Shown: positions 48,069 through 60,089, counted from the first letter of the stretch. The stretch is DNA of 64,000 nucleotides from Rosa chinensis (GCF_002994745.2 NC_037090.1:39985001-40049000); one strand, 5' to 3'. A program made the numbers and translations. Notes: generated from the letters alone by a model not told the origin.

Positions 48069-49049
48069 AATTATTTTGGGTTTTAATTAAATTGAGTTTT
48101 GATTTTCTTATTTGGATTTGTGTTTTGCGATTTCTTGTGTTGATGAAAAATTGAATTTAGTTATGTGATTTTCGAATACTATGAGGCATGTTTTAGGTTT
48201 TCAAAAAGATAAATTGCAATTTCGTTATATGCTTGCATGATTGTTAATTTCGAACTTCAATCCCATCTTTTATGTGTTAATTGATCTTTGGATGCATACT
48301 GAGGTTGAACATGTAATTGAATCCATATTAAGGTGCTAGCTTTCTAGACCTTAATAATTTCGGTGGAAAACCTATAAATACTTAGGTAAATTAACAATGA
48401 GTCTTGCATGCTTGATTAGCGTTCTAACTTGTGTTCTTGACTTGAATTGATCAAACTTCCATGATTCTTAATGCATTGAAAGTGTTTTTGTTATTGCTTA
48501 GCTACCACTAGTGATTGCATGATTAATAGGTTTAACTATGGTGCGTTCATCTAGTTAATTTAATTAAGGGAAGTAAAAAGAACTTTGTATGCGTTCATCT
48601 TTGTTCTTGATTGATTCTATGCTTGGATATATTTCGATTCGTGATTTGATGTTTGAACCCTTGCCAACGTATTAATAGTAGTTAATTCTATCTAAATTCA
48701 TTCCATTCATATATTCTACTTGATTCTTTGTTTTGATGTGTCATACATGTGTATAATACTTAGTTGTTAAATTAGAAAATAAATCTTAAATCCTCTCTTG
48801 TATTTTTTGTAAATAATGTATATATATTCTTTAATTTGTTTTGCTAACGTTTTATTTTTCAGGAATTAATTAGGCCCTAATCCCCGGTTGAGAACGATCC
48901 CTACTTATTCTTACTACATTGATAAGGTTTTTAATTGATACACTAATTTGTGTAGGTCAAAAATCTCTAAGTACGAATGATTCCCACTGTTAATCCTTGA
49001 AAGGGAAATATTGTGACCAGATACGAGTATTGTCTTTCTTCCTTAAACG

Positions 49050-49577
49050 ATGAGTTTACAAATTCCAATTCCCCTCACTCACCTAATCTCCCTCGCTCCT
49101 TATTTCTCATCACTGCAGCTGCCTCTGCTACAGAGAGTGTCAACCGCTGTAGCAAATGTTGCATTCTCCCATTTTTTCATCTCTCAAGAAAGAATGTCCT
49201 TTCCCGAATTTAGGGAAAAATTTATGTATGGAGAAGACTATCCTGTTTTACCCAAAAATTCATGTGTTCTGAAACTTCAAAGTCTCTCCAATGGAGTCTA
49301 TAAAAGGAGAGCTTTGCCAGTGAAAAGAGGGTCCAACACAATAGAGCAAAACCCAGAAAACTTAGAAACACCTACAAAAATCAAGCCTTCAAGCATAAAC
49401 CCAATTCTCAATCTTTTTTCCAAACTCTCCTTCAAACCAGGTTCCCAGAAACCCAAATTCTCTCACCGCAATGTGTTTCTCGCTCCCACATCATGCTTCA
49501 TGCTTCCAAGCCTTATTTGTTTTTCATATGATCAGAATCACATAAAAGTCCTCCCAATAATCGGATTATTGGGTTGA
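49050..49577 (+). CDS. Hypothetical 175-codon open frame
   Basis: ATG at 49050 opens MSLQIPIPLTHLISLAPYF, a hydrophobic and serine/leucine-rich start that could pass for a targeting peptide. It is followed by MSFPEFREKFMYGEDYPVLP and a lysine/proline-rich tail. I recognise no domain. It lies between a solo LTR and a SINE-like insertion. The stop is close to the SINE, so the real end of any gene may have been altered. It could be a first exon, a retroelement leader or chance. Confidence 0.25.
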   Translation: MSLQIPIPLTHLISLAPYFSSLQLPLLQRVSTAVANVAFSHFFISQERMSFPEFREKFMYGEDYPVLPKNSCVLKLQSLSNGVYKRRALPVKRGSNTIEQNPENLETPTKIKPSSINPILNLFSKLSFKPGSQKPKFSHRNVFLAPTSCFMLPSLICFSYDQNHIKVLPIIGLLG

Positions 49578-49599
49578 TTTTGGCCTAGTTGATGTTTAA

Positions 49600-49726
49600 T
49601 TCAAAAAGGACCCTTACACCAATTGGTAAGTTATAATTCCAACATTGTAGAGGTCATGAGTTCGATTCTCACTGTCATATGTAATGGTGGGGTGGGCTAA
49701 GGATTTCTTAAAAAAAAAAAAAAAAA
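49600..49726 (+). mobile_element. Probable tRNA-derived SINE
   Basis: About 110 bp with an A-box-like start (CAATTGGTAAG), a B-box-like GAGTTCGATTCTCAC and an 18-base A tail at 49709-49726. This arrangement is that of plant SINEs. I could not find a convincing TSD. Confidence 0.6.
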
Positions 49727-50008
49727 TGTAGGCAATGATAAAAAGCCCCACCATATTTTCATATTGCCACTTTTGCCCTTTTTACCCATATTAACCTTTT
49801 TAACTTTTACCATTTTACTTTTAACTTTTGCTATTTTACTTTTACTTTTATTGTAAAAATAAAAATTTGCTTTTCTGATAGAGCATGGTGGGTCCATATC
49901 TTGAGTTTATGATTTTAAGCATTTATTACTGCTATAGCTCATCTGCTTGCTAATCCCAAGTGCAGGAGTCGTGTAATAGTATAGACTCAGAAGTACGAGT
50001 GTTGTTTC
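49727..50008. other. Short A+T-rich spacer
   Basis: Contains repeated TTTTACTTTTA(A)CTTTT-type runs (49795-49860) and no gene. Confidence 0.4.
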
Positions 50009-52273
50009 TGTCACGCCCCAAAATTTGGAGGTGAAAACTATACTTCTCTTAAGTCAAAATGATATAAAGAAAAGCTTCAAAATACACTTTAGTTAATTTG
50101 AAAATAAAATCTTAAATTAAAAAAGTAACGGAAGTTCAACTCTAAAGTTTAGAACAATCTTAAACAAGAAACTAAAACTTTTATTCTAGGGGACGCCGAC
50201 ACAACCACTAGCTGCCACCAAGTCTTCTAAGCATTCAATTCCTCTTCAGTACCTGGAACCATAACAAATTACTAATGAGATATAAACTAAGTAAGTAACT
50301 ATAACACATCACGTATAACAAATAGGAAGACATTCCACACTTATATACTATATAGTAAAATGCATAGTACATGGAGTGCATTCAAAACAAATCAAACTGA
50401 ACTTTCTAGGTCCCTCTAGACACACCATACCAGTGAGACCCAAACTTATCAGAGGTGGGAGACAGACGTCACCAGTCGATGACGAGCCCACTATGTGGGC
50501 CATATAACAGACAATGCAGAACCTGCAAAGACAGAATAGTGCATAACTAGCACTTACAGAATGAATTTCTCCCCAGACAGCCTACTGGTATTGATATGCC
50601 AAGAGAGTACCTAGCGGAAATCTCTTTCAAAACTTATCACATTTTACATGATGCACATGTACTAGTATAAGCCAAAGCAATCACAACAGAAACAAAAATG
50701 TTGCACTCAAAGCATAAGCGTATAATGAATATAGTAACATAGCATCCATAATATATTTATCATGTTTCCAGAGCAAACAAAAATTACTTACCTCAACTAC
50801 GCAAGCTATACAAGCAACTGGTTCAATTTCCTAAGTTGAGGTTTCTTGGCCTAAAGCAAACAAAAACTCAAAATAAGACACGAACTAGAACCTTATAACC
50901 TGCGGTAATCTGGCAGGACCTACGTCTAAAGGAAAAATCTCACTTGCTACAATCATTAACAAAAACCCTTGGAAAATTTTCAGGATTAAATTAGACATGC
51001 TCAAGTATCTACAGTAAAAATATTAAGCCAAAAGAAGACTAAGAACTTATCCAAATAATTTCTAAAACCGACATCTGTTGCTGCCAGGAAACAGAACCTT
51101 CACCAACAATGACTCTTCCAAAAATTCCACGGGATTCAATATGAGCTGAAACTCGTTGAAATTTTACAAGTTTATTTAAAGCTCAAAATTTAGCATATGA
51201 TAAAATTTGGGAGCAAAATCAGTTTTTTCGAACTCCAAAAGCTGTCTTCAAAACAGAACCCAAAATAAGCCTCTCCACCTAAACAGCTAGGTTCCGATGG
51301 TTAACTTATTTTCTAAAAATAACTACAAATGATAAATTCATTAAACTTTTACCGCAGAAACAAGACACAAAGAGAAACGTTTCAGAAAAATATGATAGCT
51401 AAAAAAAAGCATTTGTCTCTTCAAACAATGACTGTAGCAGGTTCCTAACTTCCGTCAGCAGAAAACTTGTTTCCTCTATGTCAACTTTGAAAAATCACCA
51501 TAAATTCGATTCTTAATGTTTTTCTGTGAAATCAACGCCAAAATAACCTTGATAAGTCTAATTTCAAGTAATGAAAGAACCATAATCTTTTAAGTAAAAG
51601 TACCTGATCGAAATTGAAACAAAAACACCTGATCTCAGACTTGATACTGTGGTCAGCGCACCCTAACCTATTTTCTCCTTTCGCTATTCTTGCACGTGGA
51701 CGTTTCTCTCTCTTCTTTTTCTAGCTTAAACACGTCTAAAAGACTTTTCTTCTCTTTCAAAACTCATAGGTTCAGTTAACTTATTAGAAAATATCTGATA
51801 AGTTTCAGACTTCTAAGTAAACACAACCTCTTTGTAACAGCTAGTTTAAAATTCCTATTTTCCTTTTTACTAAAATAACTAATTAACCTTAAAACTAACT
51901 GTACAAAATAAATAAATAAAGTCTCATAAAAATATAATATGATTCAACAACAAAATATTTCACAATACCAAAATAAATAAGGTCTGCAAACAACAAGGTC
52001 GCAAAACAAACCAAGTAAATTGGTAGATATCATAGTTTCCACTGAGAGCAGTGAGAAAAACACAGAATGATGAATAAACTGAAAAGAAAACAATTTGAAT
52101 GAGTTTAGTTGAAGAGAAAATTCAATAATGACAGAAACTAAGGTTTCGAAGTTCCGGAGTTCCACCTTAAATCACCTATGCAATGTTATCAATTCGATTC
52201 TTTTCCTTAAAACTTATTCAAGAGAACTGACACTAAAGATGAATTCAATATGAGGTAGTTCAAACACACAAAA
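50009..52273 (-). repeat. LTR (family H), interrupted on its right by LTR F
   Basis: Begins on the plus strand TGTCACGCCCCAAAATTTGG, the inverse of a gypsy LTR end (...GGGGCGTGACA). It runs without coding sequence to 52273, where another LTR starts with TGTGATGCCCC. No matching end of H is seen, so H probably continues beyond F outside the window. Confidence 0.6.
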
Positions 52274-53260
52274 TGTGATGCCCCGGAAATTCGTATTTAT
52301 TTTCCGAGGATTTTCCGGAATCTAATTTATGGTTATTGGATGGTTTCGTGGCTCGTGGATGGAGCGGAAGTGTTTCAGACGAATTTCTATTCGGAAAGTA
52401 TGACTTTAGAAGGGGGCTCAAGGTTGACTTTTTATACGTTGAGGTTCTCTGAAAACATCCTTCACGAAAGTTGTAGAGATGTCGATACGAGTTCGTAGAT
52501 ATGTGGAACGCGGAAATCGGAGTTCGTATGAGAAAGTTTTGAGCGATTGAAAATTGGGAAAATTCTATAAATATGAGAAAATTCTATAAATATGAGAAAA
52601 TTCCAGAAATTTGCAAAGAAGGACATAATTTTCCAAAACCAGAAAACTGACCCTCTCTCTCTTCCGAGCCCAGATTTCTTCCTCTCTGGTTTTCGGGCCA
52701 TATCTTCCTCATCCAGCCACTGATTGACGTGAAACTGTTTGAACCAATATTTGGCAAGGCTCACGTGGCAGATTGGTGGGTCTGACCAACAAGGCATAAT
52801 GAATGATCGCGGCTAAGTAGCTGCGGCACATTAAAGATTTACAAAGTTGATTCTCAAATTAGCCGCGGCACATTAAATGTTTATTGGCAAATTTATGACC
52901 AAAAATAACCTGTGCAAAGAGCTGTTATTAAATTGGGAGAGATCAAATCAATCATAAGGCGTAATGAATGATCGCGGACCCACAAGTCGTAATGAATGAC
53001 CGCGGCTAATTAGCCGCGGCACGTCAAAGAGGTTGATTGTCAGGAGAAACGTTACCGAAGTTTGGGGCAATTAACTTGAATGAGCATCAGGAGGTGTTAT
53101 TGTCAATCATCAGTTACAAGACCTGATTGATTGCTCATGATAGAATTAATCATTGATAACAATATCACAAACATGAATACTGTTCTATTTGTAATCAATG
53201 CGGTCTTCACTGTAAAGGCTGAGATTGTTTCTTTTCCTTCATTCAGTAGTTTAGCTTCAC

Positions 53261-53268
53261 TATAAAAA
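53261..53268 (+). promoter_or_regulatory. TATA box of the E 5' LTR
   Basis: TATAAAAA in CACTATAAAAAGGACC. The same sequence is at 58626-58633 in the 3' LTR. Confidence 0.6.
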
Positions 53269-53831
53269 GGACCATAGGATTCATTGTTAGAGGTCCTCGA
53301 CCAAACGCTCTACGCGATTACACAAATTTTATCTCAATACATTTCAACATTTCAGCAACACTTATCAATCTTTACGTGTTTATCTTATCGCTTTCTTTAC
53401 TGGTATTTATCTTTCCTGCACTTTACTTTGTTGCTCTTTACATTCAAACAGTTTATCTTCCTGCACTTTATTTGCTGCACCTTTACATTCCTGCACTTTA
53501 CTTTGTCTTTACTGCACTTTTATTTTCTGTTGTTTATTTTACGTTATTTACTTTATAAAAAATACAAAATCACAAAAAGAATCATTATCACTTCACTTTC
53601 ACCTCAATCACCGAGTTACACAGCACTGCGGCCAGATAAGGCCGATCTGTGCTAAAGTCCTTGCATTCAAGGCAGAGAGAACCCCGCGGCCGAGATCGAT
53701 CCTTCCTTGGCCCACAATCAACTAAGAAGTCAGATCGGCGCAAGATCTACAATCTAGAACAAAACCTCGCTTGGCCCACCGGCCGTGAGTTGGCACGCCC
53801 GCGCACACGTCACCACTCCAGAAGGACACGT

Positions 53832-55538
53832 TGATGCGGCTAAAATAGCCTCACAATTTAACCCTGCAAAATGTAGTTGTCAGTATAGGATAAGCAGGGA
53901 TCGTTCAGTCCAGGGATTAGGGTACACCTACACAAAAAGGTCAATTAACAAATAAAAGAATAAAACGGAGGTTTTGAAAGTTGGTTCCTAATCTACTTAA
54001 AATAAAAACAAAAAAAATAAAACTATCTACAATGATCGACTACCCTAACCAATACCACTCGGAAAATCCATTTCAACATGCTGCAAAAAATGTGCCCATC
54101 TTAAATGCCTAGATAAGAGCCCAAATGAAAAGCCTCAGCTGATCAATCCTTCTATCTGATTCGTTCTAATGTAGGCTTGAATCGGAAAAGTCCTTACCAA
54201 GCCTAATACTACTAATTTTTGAAAACACTCAGCATAATTCTCTTAACTAGTAGTATTATCTAACCCTCGAATCAACTCACACGTGCAAATTAACCATTAC
54301 ACATAGAATTTAACACGTAATTTCCAGAATCATTTAATCATTAAAGCATGATTTTTACCACCCGTTAGAACTAATTACTACTTGTTTAACTCAGTGTCTT
54401 AACAAATAACAATTGCTCTTGGCAAATTAAGCAAACACACAAGAACTCTCACCGTTATTCTAGCATGCAAACTTATTAACCTAACTCTGAAAATTACCTA
54501 AACACGTAAAAAGGCACAAGATTGTAACATGCATCATAAAAGAATTCTCGAAATCAACTCAATAACAAACTGAAAATCTCAAAAATATTCTGAAAATTTC
54601 ATGTCTCCAATTACATAACTTGCAAATCCAAACACACAAAACCGAAACAAAAATTGTAAATAGAGTCATAGTTACACTTTGAAGCTTTCCTCAGCGGCTT
54701 GGCAACAAGGTGATGAACTTGTCTCTACTATGGTGGTGGAGCGTCCTTGACTCAGCGCCTAAGAGCTTCGTAAATTGATGGATGGATAGTGGTCACGGTC
54801 TTCTAGGTGATGGAGGCTTGAGGAGTGAATTAGGCAGAGTCTCGGAAAGGTTTTTGGCCAGGAAGTGATAGGTCAGGAATTATCTTGGTTAGGAAGTGAT
54901 ACAAATTCTATTCTGGACGTTGCCTATTTACAGGGGAGCATTGGTTGGCTTTTGTCGATCATACCTTTCATCATTGGACGGATGGGATTGCATCATAATT
55001 CCTTTAATTTCCCAACTGAAACGTCTCCTTCATGGCCTTAATTATTCTCATAATAGGGTCTTTTAACAAGCTGAAACGTCTTTCTCTTATTTATTTTCCA
55101 GTTGAAACATCTTTCTCTTATTTATTTTCCAGTTGAAACATCTTTCTCCTTTATTCCCCAACTGAAAAACGTCTTTCTTCTTTATTTCCTTTCTTCATTG
55201 CTTGGTCAAATGTCTTAAATGCTTTATTTTATGACTCCATCATTGCTGTTTCCAAGAGTTCCACCAGGCAAGGTTTCCTACAACAAGCAGGAGAATATCA
55301 GAATTTTCTATAGAAAATAAAGGGAATTAAAATGTAAAGACCGCAAAAACAGTCGACAAGGAGGAATCCTGATCCAGCTAGGATTTTTCATGAATTTTAC
55401 TTTTTCCGCCTATTTCACTCCAAACACTCAACAAGACTCTCAAAATGACTTAATGACTAAAAACACTGAACTAAGAGAGAAACAAGGCTAAAATGGGGCA
55501 CATATTCAATAATATCGTTATACTTTTTGCTCCTATCA
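53832..55538 (-). mobile_element. Solo LTR nested in the 5' LTR of E
   Basis: On the minus strand it starts TGATAGGAGCA and ends AGCCGCATCA, the same family as 7119-8868. The TSD is CACGT (53827-53831) and CACAT (55539-55543). The uninterrupted site in the E 3' LTR reads GGACACTTGTAAGCC. At the TATA position the minus strand reads TGTAAATA where the other copy has TATAAATA. Confidence 0.9.
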
Positions 55539-55602
55539 CACATGTAAGCCAAAGAAGCCCTCGGCCTAGTAACACGCGGCCGAGACGATTTTTGAGCGAA
55601 CA

Positions 55603-55632
55603 TCTTTTGGCACGCCCAGTGGGACCACACTT
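55603..55632 (+). other. Primer binding site of element E
   Basis: TCTTTTGGCACGCCCAGTGG directly follows the LTR. It resembles the TTTTGGCACGCCCGGTGGG leader of plant Tat/Ogre-type elements. Confidence 0.7.
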
Positions 55633-55647
55633 GGTGAATGAGTTCTT

Positions 55648-56830
55648 ATGAGCCATATACACGGCTATGATTTGATAACTGATAAGAATGACCAATGTGA
55701 CCATGGTCAATTTTATGGTTATGATGGTAGATATAGCTATGTCACGTATCAAAGTTTTGTTGATTTAAATAGCCATGCATCTTGGGATCAATAAAGGCCC
55801 ACTATACAATCCTAATGTAACTTTAGTAACCAATACAATTATAACCAATATGCTAATAGGAAAACGGCGAGCACGCCGATGGGCATAGAGTCCTGTAATA
55901 AATATGGTCAAATGGTTACGGAATTGTGTATTAATGATGACAATGATATCCATGAAGCACCTTTGACCCAACCGTTCACAATACAAATATATTGGGAAAT
56001 TTGCCAAAGGTATTTGTATGATAAGCAACGAATTGAAAAGAATGTACTAAGGCAATTGGAAGAGGCCAAAGATTACTGCCAACTTGGAAAGGATGTCCAA
56101 AAGGTGGTAGAAAAGGTACTACAAATTGTACGACAGGGAATTAACGAAATGGAAGACTCGACCAGGCAATTTGGTATGGAGGTTTGGCAGAGGTTTCAAG
56201 GAGAGGTTGATGAGTACTGTGAAGATACCCAGAGGCCTGAGGAGAAAGGATGTCTCATACTTGAAAATAATCTCCACGAGGAAGAACTGTACAACAATCA
56301 AATAGAGATTAGGCCACCTACTATTTCTCTACAAGAAGAGAGAAATACGGTAGGCAAAAGGTATGAAGACCCAGAAAACCTCAAGGAAACTAACCATCAT
56401 ATGGTACATGGAAAATGTGACGAGTTCGTGCAAACTGATATGGTTGTTAGAGACAAAGCCGACTCAAATGGGTCTCAGGCACTAGATCACAATTTTAAAG
56501 TAGCAAGAGATATGCTTATTGGGTCGGAAGAAACTAATCACAATGCAGTAAATCATAAGCTTTACTTGATCCAAGAAATCATGCATTGACATGATTATTG
56601 GACAAAAAGCTGACTTGATCAAGCCAGTTGAATTAAAATTAATTACCATGATTGATCAGACGAGTACGCATGGAGACAATGAGAGTTCGGCTCACATGAA
56701 AGCCGAAAAGAAAACAAATCTCAATCATTCACTTTGGTCAATGAAGATCGGCCTCGAAAAATTCAAAATCCATGCCGAGAATACAAAATGTTCAAAACTT
56801 GGGGTGAAACATTGTTGGCCACCTCCATAA
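55648..56830 (+). pseudogene. Element E internal reading frame, no known domain
   Basis: From ATG 55648 the frame reads MSHIHGYDLITDKNDQCD, meets two stops (near 55792 and 55816), and is then open from 55879 to 56589. It contains RYLYDKQRIEKNVLRQLEEA, KDVQKVVEKVLQIVRQGINE and EVWQRFQGEVDEYCED, which look helical and charged. A second frame begins two bases after that stop (56591-56830) and reads on as NESSAHMKAEKKTNLNHSLW and KLGVKHCWPPP, so one protein was probably split by a frameshift. I see no capsid, zinc-knuckle, protease or RT motif. Such frames occur in non-autonomous gypsy relatives. The function is unknown. Confidence 0.6.
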
Positions 56831-56999
56831 CGGTACACAAGATTTTTACATTTTATTTTCTTGCTTTAGTTTATGCAAAATAAAAAATAAAATAAAATAA
56901 GTAAAAAGTTGTGTTTCTGGGAGCCGTTTAATTACTCAATAGACATGAAACTATAAGGCCAAAATATTTATATGATTATAGCTGGAAAATATTTAGATG

Positions 57000-57440
57000 T
57001 CATTCGACAATGAGGTTGACTTTGTTTACCAGTTCTTTCACCACTCAGCTCGAGCCGAGGCTCAAGGAATTAGTGGAGGGCTACATATACATCACGAACT
57101 TACTGACTAGCCGCATAGCAATGGACAGCAGTTGAACAGCCGTGTTTAGCGAAGGGCCGCGATTAAATGGCTGTAGCTGGCAAATTAAGGTTGATGAATG
57201 GTCGTGGCGAAACAAAGGATTGCAGTTGAACAGTTGAATGACCGCATCTAGTGAAGAACCGTGGCTGGAGAAAGCTGCGGTTGAATGGCTATGGCTGGCG
57301 AAGGGCCGCAATTAAATGGTCGTAGCAAGCGAAGGACCACGGCTAGTGAATAACAGCAGATGTATGGCCACGACATAACAAAAGACCATGTTTGAATTGA
57401 ACCATGGTTAAATGGCCATGGAGTAATGAGCTTAGAAACA
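57000..57440. repeat. Imperfect repeats in E, GGCCGCGATTAAATGGC-type
   Basis: Many short variants of GAA(G/T)GGCCGCGATTAAATGG, GTAGCTGGC and TGAATGGC(C/T)G recur every 20-45 bases. They resemble TAATGAATGATCGCGG and AATTAGCCGCGGC motifs inside the LTR. Confidence 0.65.
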
Positions 57441-57520
57441 TGCCAAATATTTAGAGATGTCAGCAACATTAGGGAAGAAGCGTATAGAGTATACCTTGCC
57501 AATTAAGCCTATAATATTAT

Positions 57521-58095
57521 CTTTTAGTCTCTTCACCACTCGGCATCTATGCCGAAGCTCAAGGGATTGGGGCAGGCTCTGTTTGAATTCAAATTTTGCA
57601 AGCCCTACATGGAAGATAGGTGGGTAGGTCCCACAACAAATTTGGCATAGAACCGCGGTTAAACGGTTGAATAGCCGCGACATAACAAAAAACCACGGTG
57701 AGTGACCGCAGCATGATGAATGTTAGCAACGCTTATAATAGAGCGTGTTCCTTGCCAAGTGAATTTTTTGGAAATAGTCTTTTAGTCCTTTAACCATTCC
57801 ACATCTATGTCGAAGCTCAAGGGACTAGGAGGGACTCTGTTTGAACCTAAAATTGGCAATGCCCACATGGCACATAGGTGGGTAGGGCCCGTAAGAAATT
57901 TGGCTTAGGACTGCACTTGAACTGTTGAATAGCCGGGCTGTAACGAAAAGCCACAATGAGTGGCTGCTGCGTAACGAATGTTAATAACGCTTATAATAAA
58001 GTGTGTGCCTTGCCAAGAGAATTTTCTAGAAATAATCTTTTAGTCCCTTCACCACTCGACATCTATGCCGAAGCTCAAGGGACTAGGGGGGGCTC
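57521..58095. repeat. 258-bp tandem units, each ending in a copy of the polypurine tract-LTR junction
   Basis: The landmark CTTTTAGTC occurs at 57521, 57779 and 58037, exactly 258 bases apart. The junction CTCTGTTTGAA has its TG at 57580, 57838 and 58096, also 258 apart. The last junction is the true start of the 3' LTR. An older, more diverged unit lies near 57035. Each junction is preceded by CTCAAGGGA(C/T)T(A/G)GGG-like purine-rich text. Confidence 0.88.
58077..58095 (+). other. Polypurine tract of element E
   Basis: AAGGGACTAGGGGGGGCTC immediately before the TGTTTGAACC start of the 3' LTR. Confidence 0.65.
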
Positions 58096-59256
58096 TGTTT
58101 GAACCAATATTTGTCAAGGCTCACGTGGCGGATAGGTGGGCCTGACCCACAAGGCGTAATAAATGATCACAGCTAATTAGCCGCGGCACATTAAAGATTC
58201 TCAAATTAGCCGCAGCACATTAAATGTTTATTGGCAAATTTATGACCAAAATAACCTGTGCAGAGAGTCGTTATTAAATCAGGAGAGATCAAATCAATCA
58301 CAAGGCGTAATGAATGATTGCGGACCCACAAGTCGTAATGAATAACCGCGGACAAGTCATAATGAAAGACCGCGGCTAATTAGGCACGTCAAAGAGGTTG
58401 ATTGTTAGGAGAAACGTTACCGAAGTTTGGGGCAATTAACTTGAATGAGCATCAGGAGGTGTTATTGTCAATCATCAATTACAAGACCTGATTGATTGCT
58501 CATGATAGAATTAATCATTGATAACGATATCACAAACATAAATACTGTTCTATTTGTAATCAATGCGGTCTTAACTGTAAAGGATGAGATTGTTTCTTTT
58601 CCTTCATTCAGTAGTTTAGCTTCACTATAAAAAGGACCTTAGGATTCATTGTTAGAGGTCCTCGACCAAACGCTCTACGTGATTACACAAATTTTATCTC
58701 AATACATTTCAACATTTCAGTAACACTTATCAATCTTTACGTGTTTATCTTATCGTTTTCTTTACTGGTATTTATCTTTCCTGCACTTTACTTTGTTGCT
58801 CTTTACATTCAAGCAGTTTATCTTCCTGCACTTTATTTACTGCACCTTTACATTCCTGCACTTTACTTTGTCTTTACTTGCACTTTTATTTTTTGTTGTT
58901 TACTTTACGTTATTTACTTTATACAAAATACAAAATCACAAAAAGAATCATCATCACTTCACTTTCACCTCAATCACTGAGTTACACAGCACTGTAGCCA
59001 GATAAGGCCGATCTGTGCTAAAGTCCTTGCATTCAAGGCAGAGAGAACCCCGCGGCAGAGATCGATCCTTCCTTGACCCACAATCAATTGAGAAGTCAGA
59101 TCGGCACAAGATCTACAATCTAGAACAAAACCTCGTTTGGCCTACCGACCGCGAGTTGGCATGCCTGCACACACGTCACCACTCCAGTAGGACACTTGTA
59201 AGCCAAAGAAGCCCTCGACCTAGTGACACGCGGCCTAGACGATTTTTGAGCGAATA
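58096..59256 (+). repeat. 3' LTR of element E
   Basis: Starts TGTTTGAACC and ends GAGCGAATA. The terminal dinucleotide is TA instead of CA (the 5' LTR ends ACA). TATA box at 58626-58633. Followed by the TSD GAAAC. Confidence 0.92.
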
Positions 59257-60089
59257 GAAACAAAGTGGGGTTTTCTCGTCTCGACATCCTTTACCAGTTT
59301 GTAGAAGAAATCGAAGTGAAATACGAGTTGTAGGTGGCGCTGCAAGGCCAAGAAGAAAGCCTCGTCGGGGAGGAAATCCCCTTCGTCGGAACTGGAGATT
59401 CCAGCCACCTTTGCCGGTGTTTCTTAGGGGATTTTGGAGCCCAGAGGACGTGGATGCTTCTCCCAAAGTGGCTTGGAGCGATTTCACTTGTGGAGGACGA
59501 ATCGAAGCTTTGAAGTTCTAGGGTTTTAATAGGTCTGATTTGTTCTAAGGTAAAATTTGCTCGATTGGTTTATATTTGGACTTTGATGTAGTTATGAAAG
59601 TTGTAATTGGAGTTGAGATGATGAACTTTGGTGTTCGGAGTTTTGCCAAATTCCAACTTTGGGCCGGCGGTGGCGTCGCCACTGTGGTGGTTTTTTCCGG
59701 CAGTTTTCGGCCACCTCAGGGATAGTTTCTGTTCCTGAGTTCGATCTACTCGTCGATATAAGCATTTCGATTTGCAATACATAATTTTTGGAGATCGTAT
59801 GAATATGTTGTGATTTTTACGGTTTTGGACCGTTTGATGATTCAATCCGTGAGGAATTGAGCGTCCGATCAACTTGTGGTTTTGTCACATCGATCGTGGA
59901 AGTATTTCGGAGACTTTGGGAGGTCTCGGATGTGGTTTCGCCTCGATTGGCGTCACTTTGGGGATTTTAGTTCAAAACAGGGGTGTCGGACTTAAATCAT
60001 TTGTGAATTGTTACTAAGTCGAGACCTTATGTGTTTATGTGCTTGACGAAGTATCCTTGGACGGTTAAATTGTGGTTGAGCTGCTTTGT

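Larger units (their letters stand above)
45860..48959 (+). mobile_element. Solo LTR (family A/B) with a nested retroposon
   Basis: Starts TGATCGGAGTAATATTTTC, ends TGTGTAGGTCA, with TSD AAAAT (45855-45859 and 48960-48964). Its first part runs parallel to the minus strand of 60090-62378, including AAATGAGCTAAGAAGAGCT, repeated AGTTG-A-TAGGA motifs and AATTTCGGC. Excluding the nested insertion it is about 1.9 kb. No coding sequence of its own. Confidence 0.85.
52736..55602 (+). repeat. 5' LTR of element E, containing a solo LTR
   Basis: Starts TGTTTGAACC and ends GAGCGAACA. It matches the 3' LTR apart from the insertion at 53832-55538. TATA box TATAAAAA at 53261-53268. The frames at 53284-53655, rich in F, L and Y, are translation of the T/C-rich U5-like part and not a gene. 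Confidence 0.9.
52736..59256 (+). mobile_element. Complete non-autonomous LTR retrotransposon (element E)
   Basis: Two LTRs, a primer site, an internal region without pol, a polypurine tract and a perfect 5-bp TSD GAAAC (52731-52735 and 59257-59261). LTRs are 1155 bp (5', after removing the nested solo LTR) and 1161 bp (3') and still closely similar. The internal region carries one decayed reading frame and a tandem array reaching into the 3' LTR. It lacks protease, RT and integrase, so it is a passenger of an autonomous gypsy element, perhaps Tat/Ogre-like judging by the primer site. Confidence 0.92.

Noticed and set aside
47447..48086. Overlapping 95-169-codon frames on both strands
   Set aside because: GC-rich part of a truncated retroposon; no recognisable domain, and the frames oppose each other.
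49600..49726. A tRNA gene suggested by the GTTCGATTC B-box
   Set aside because: No cloverleaf can be drawn, and the A tail fits a SINE.
53284..53655. Possible membrane protein rich in F, L and Y (also at 58741-59005)
   Set aside because: Present in both LTRs of element E within a T-rich tract, with frame differences between copies.
57000..58095. A CRISPR-like array
   Set aside because: Units are 258 bp or irregular short motifs in a plant retrotransposon; no spacer-repeat structure and no cas genes.
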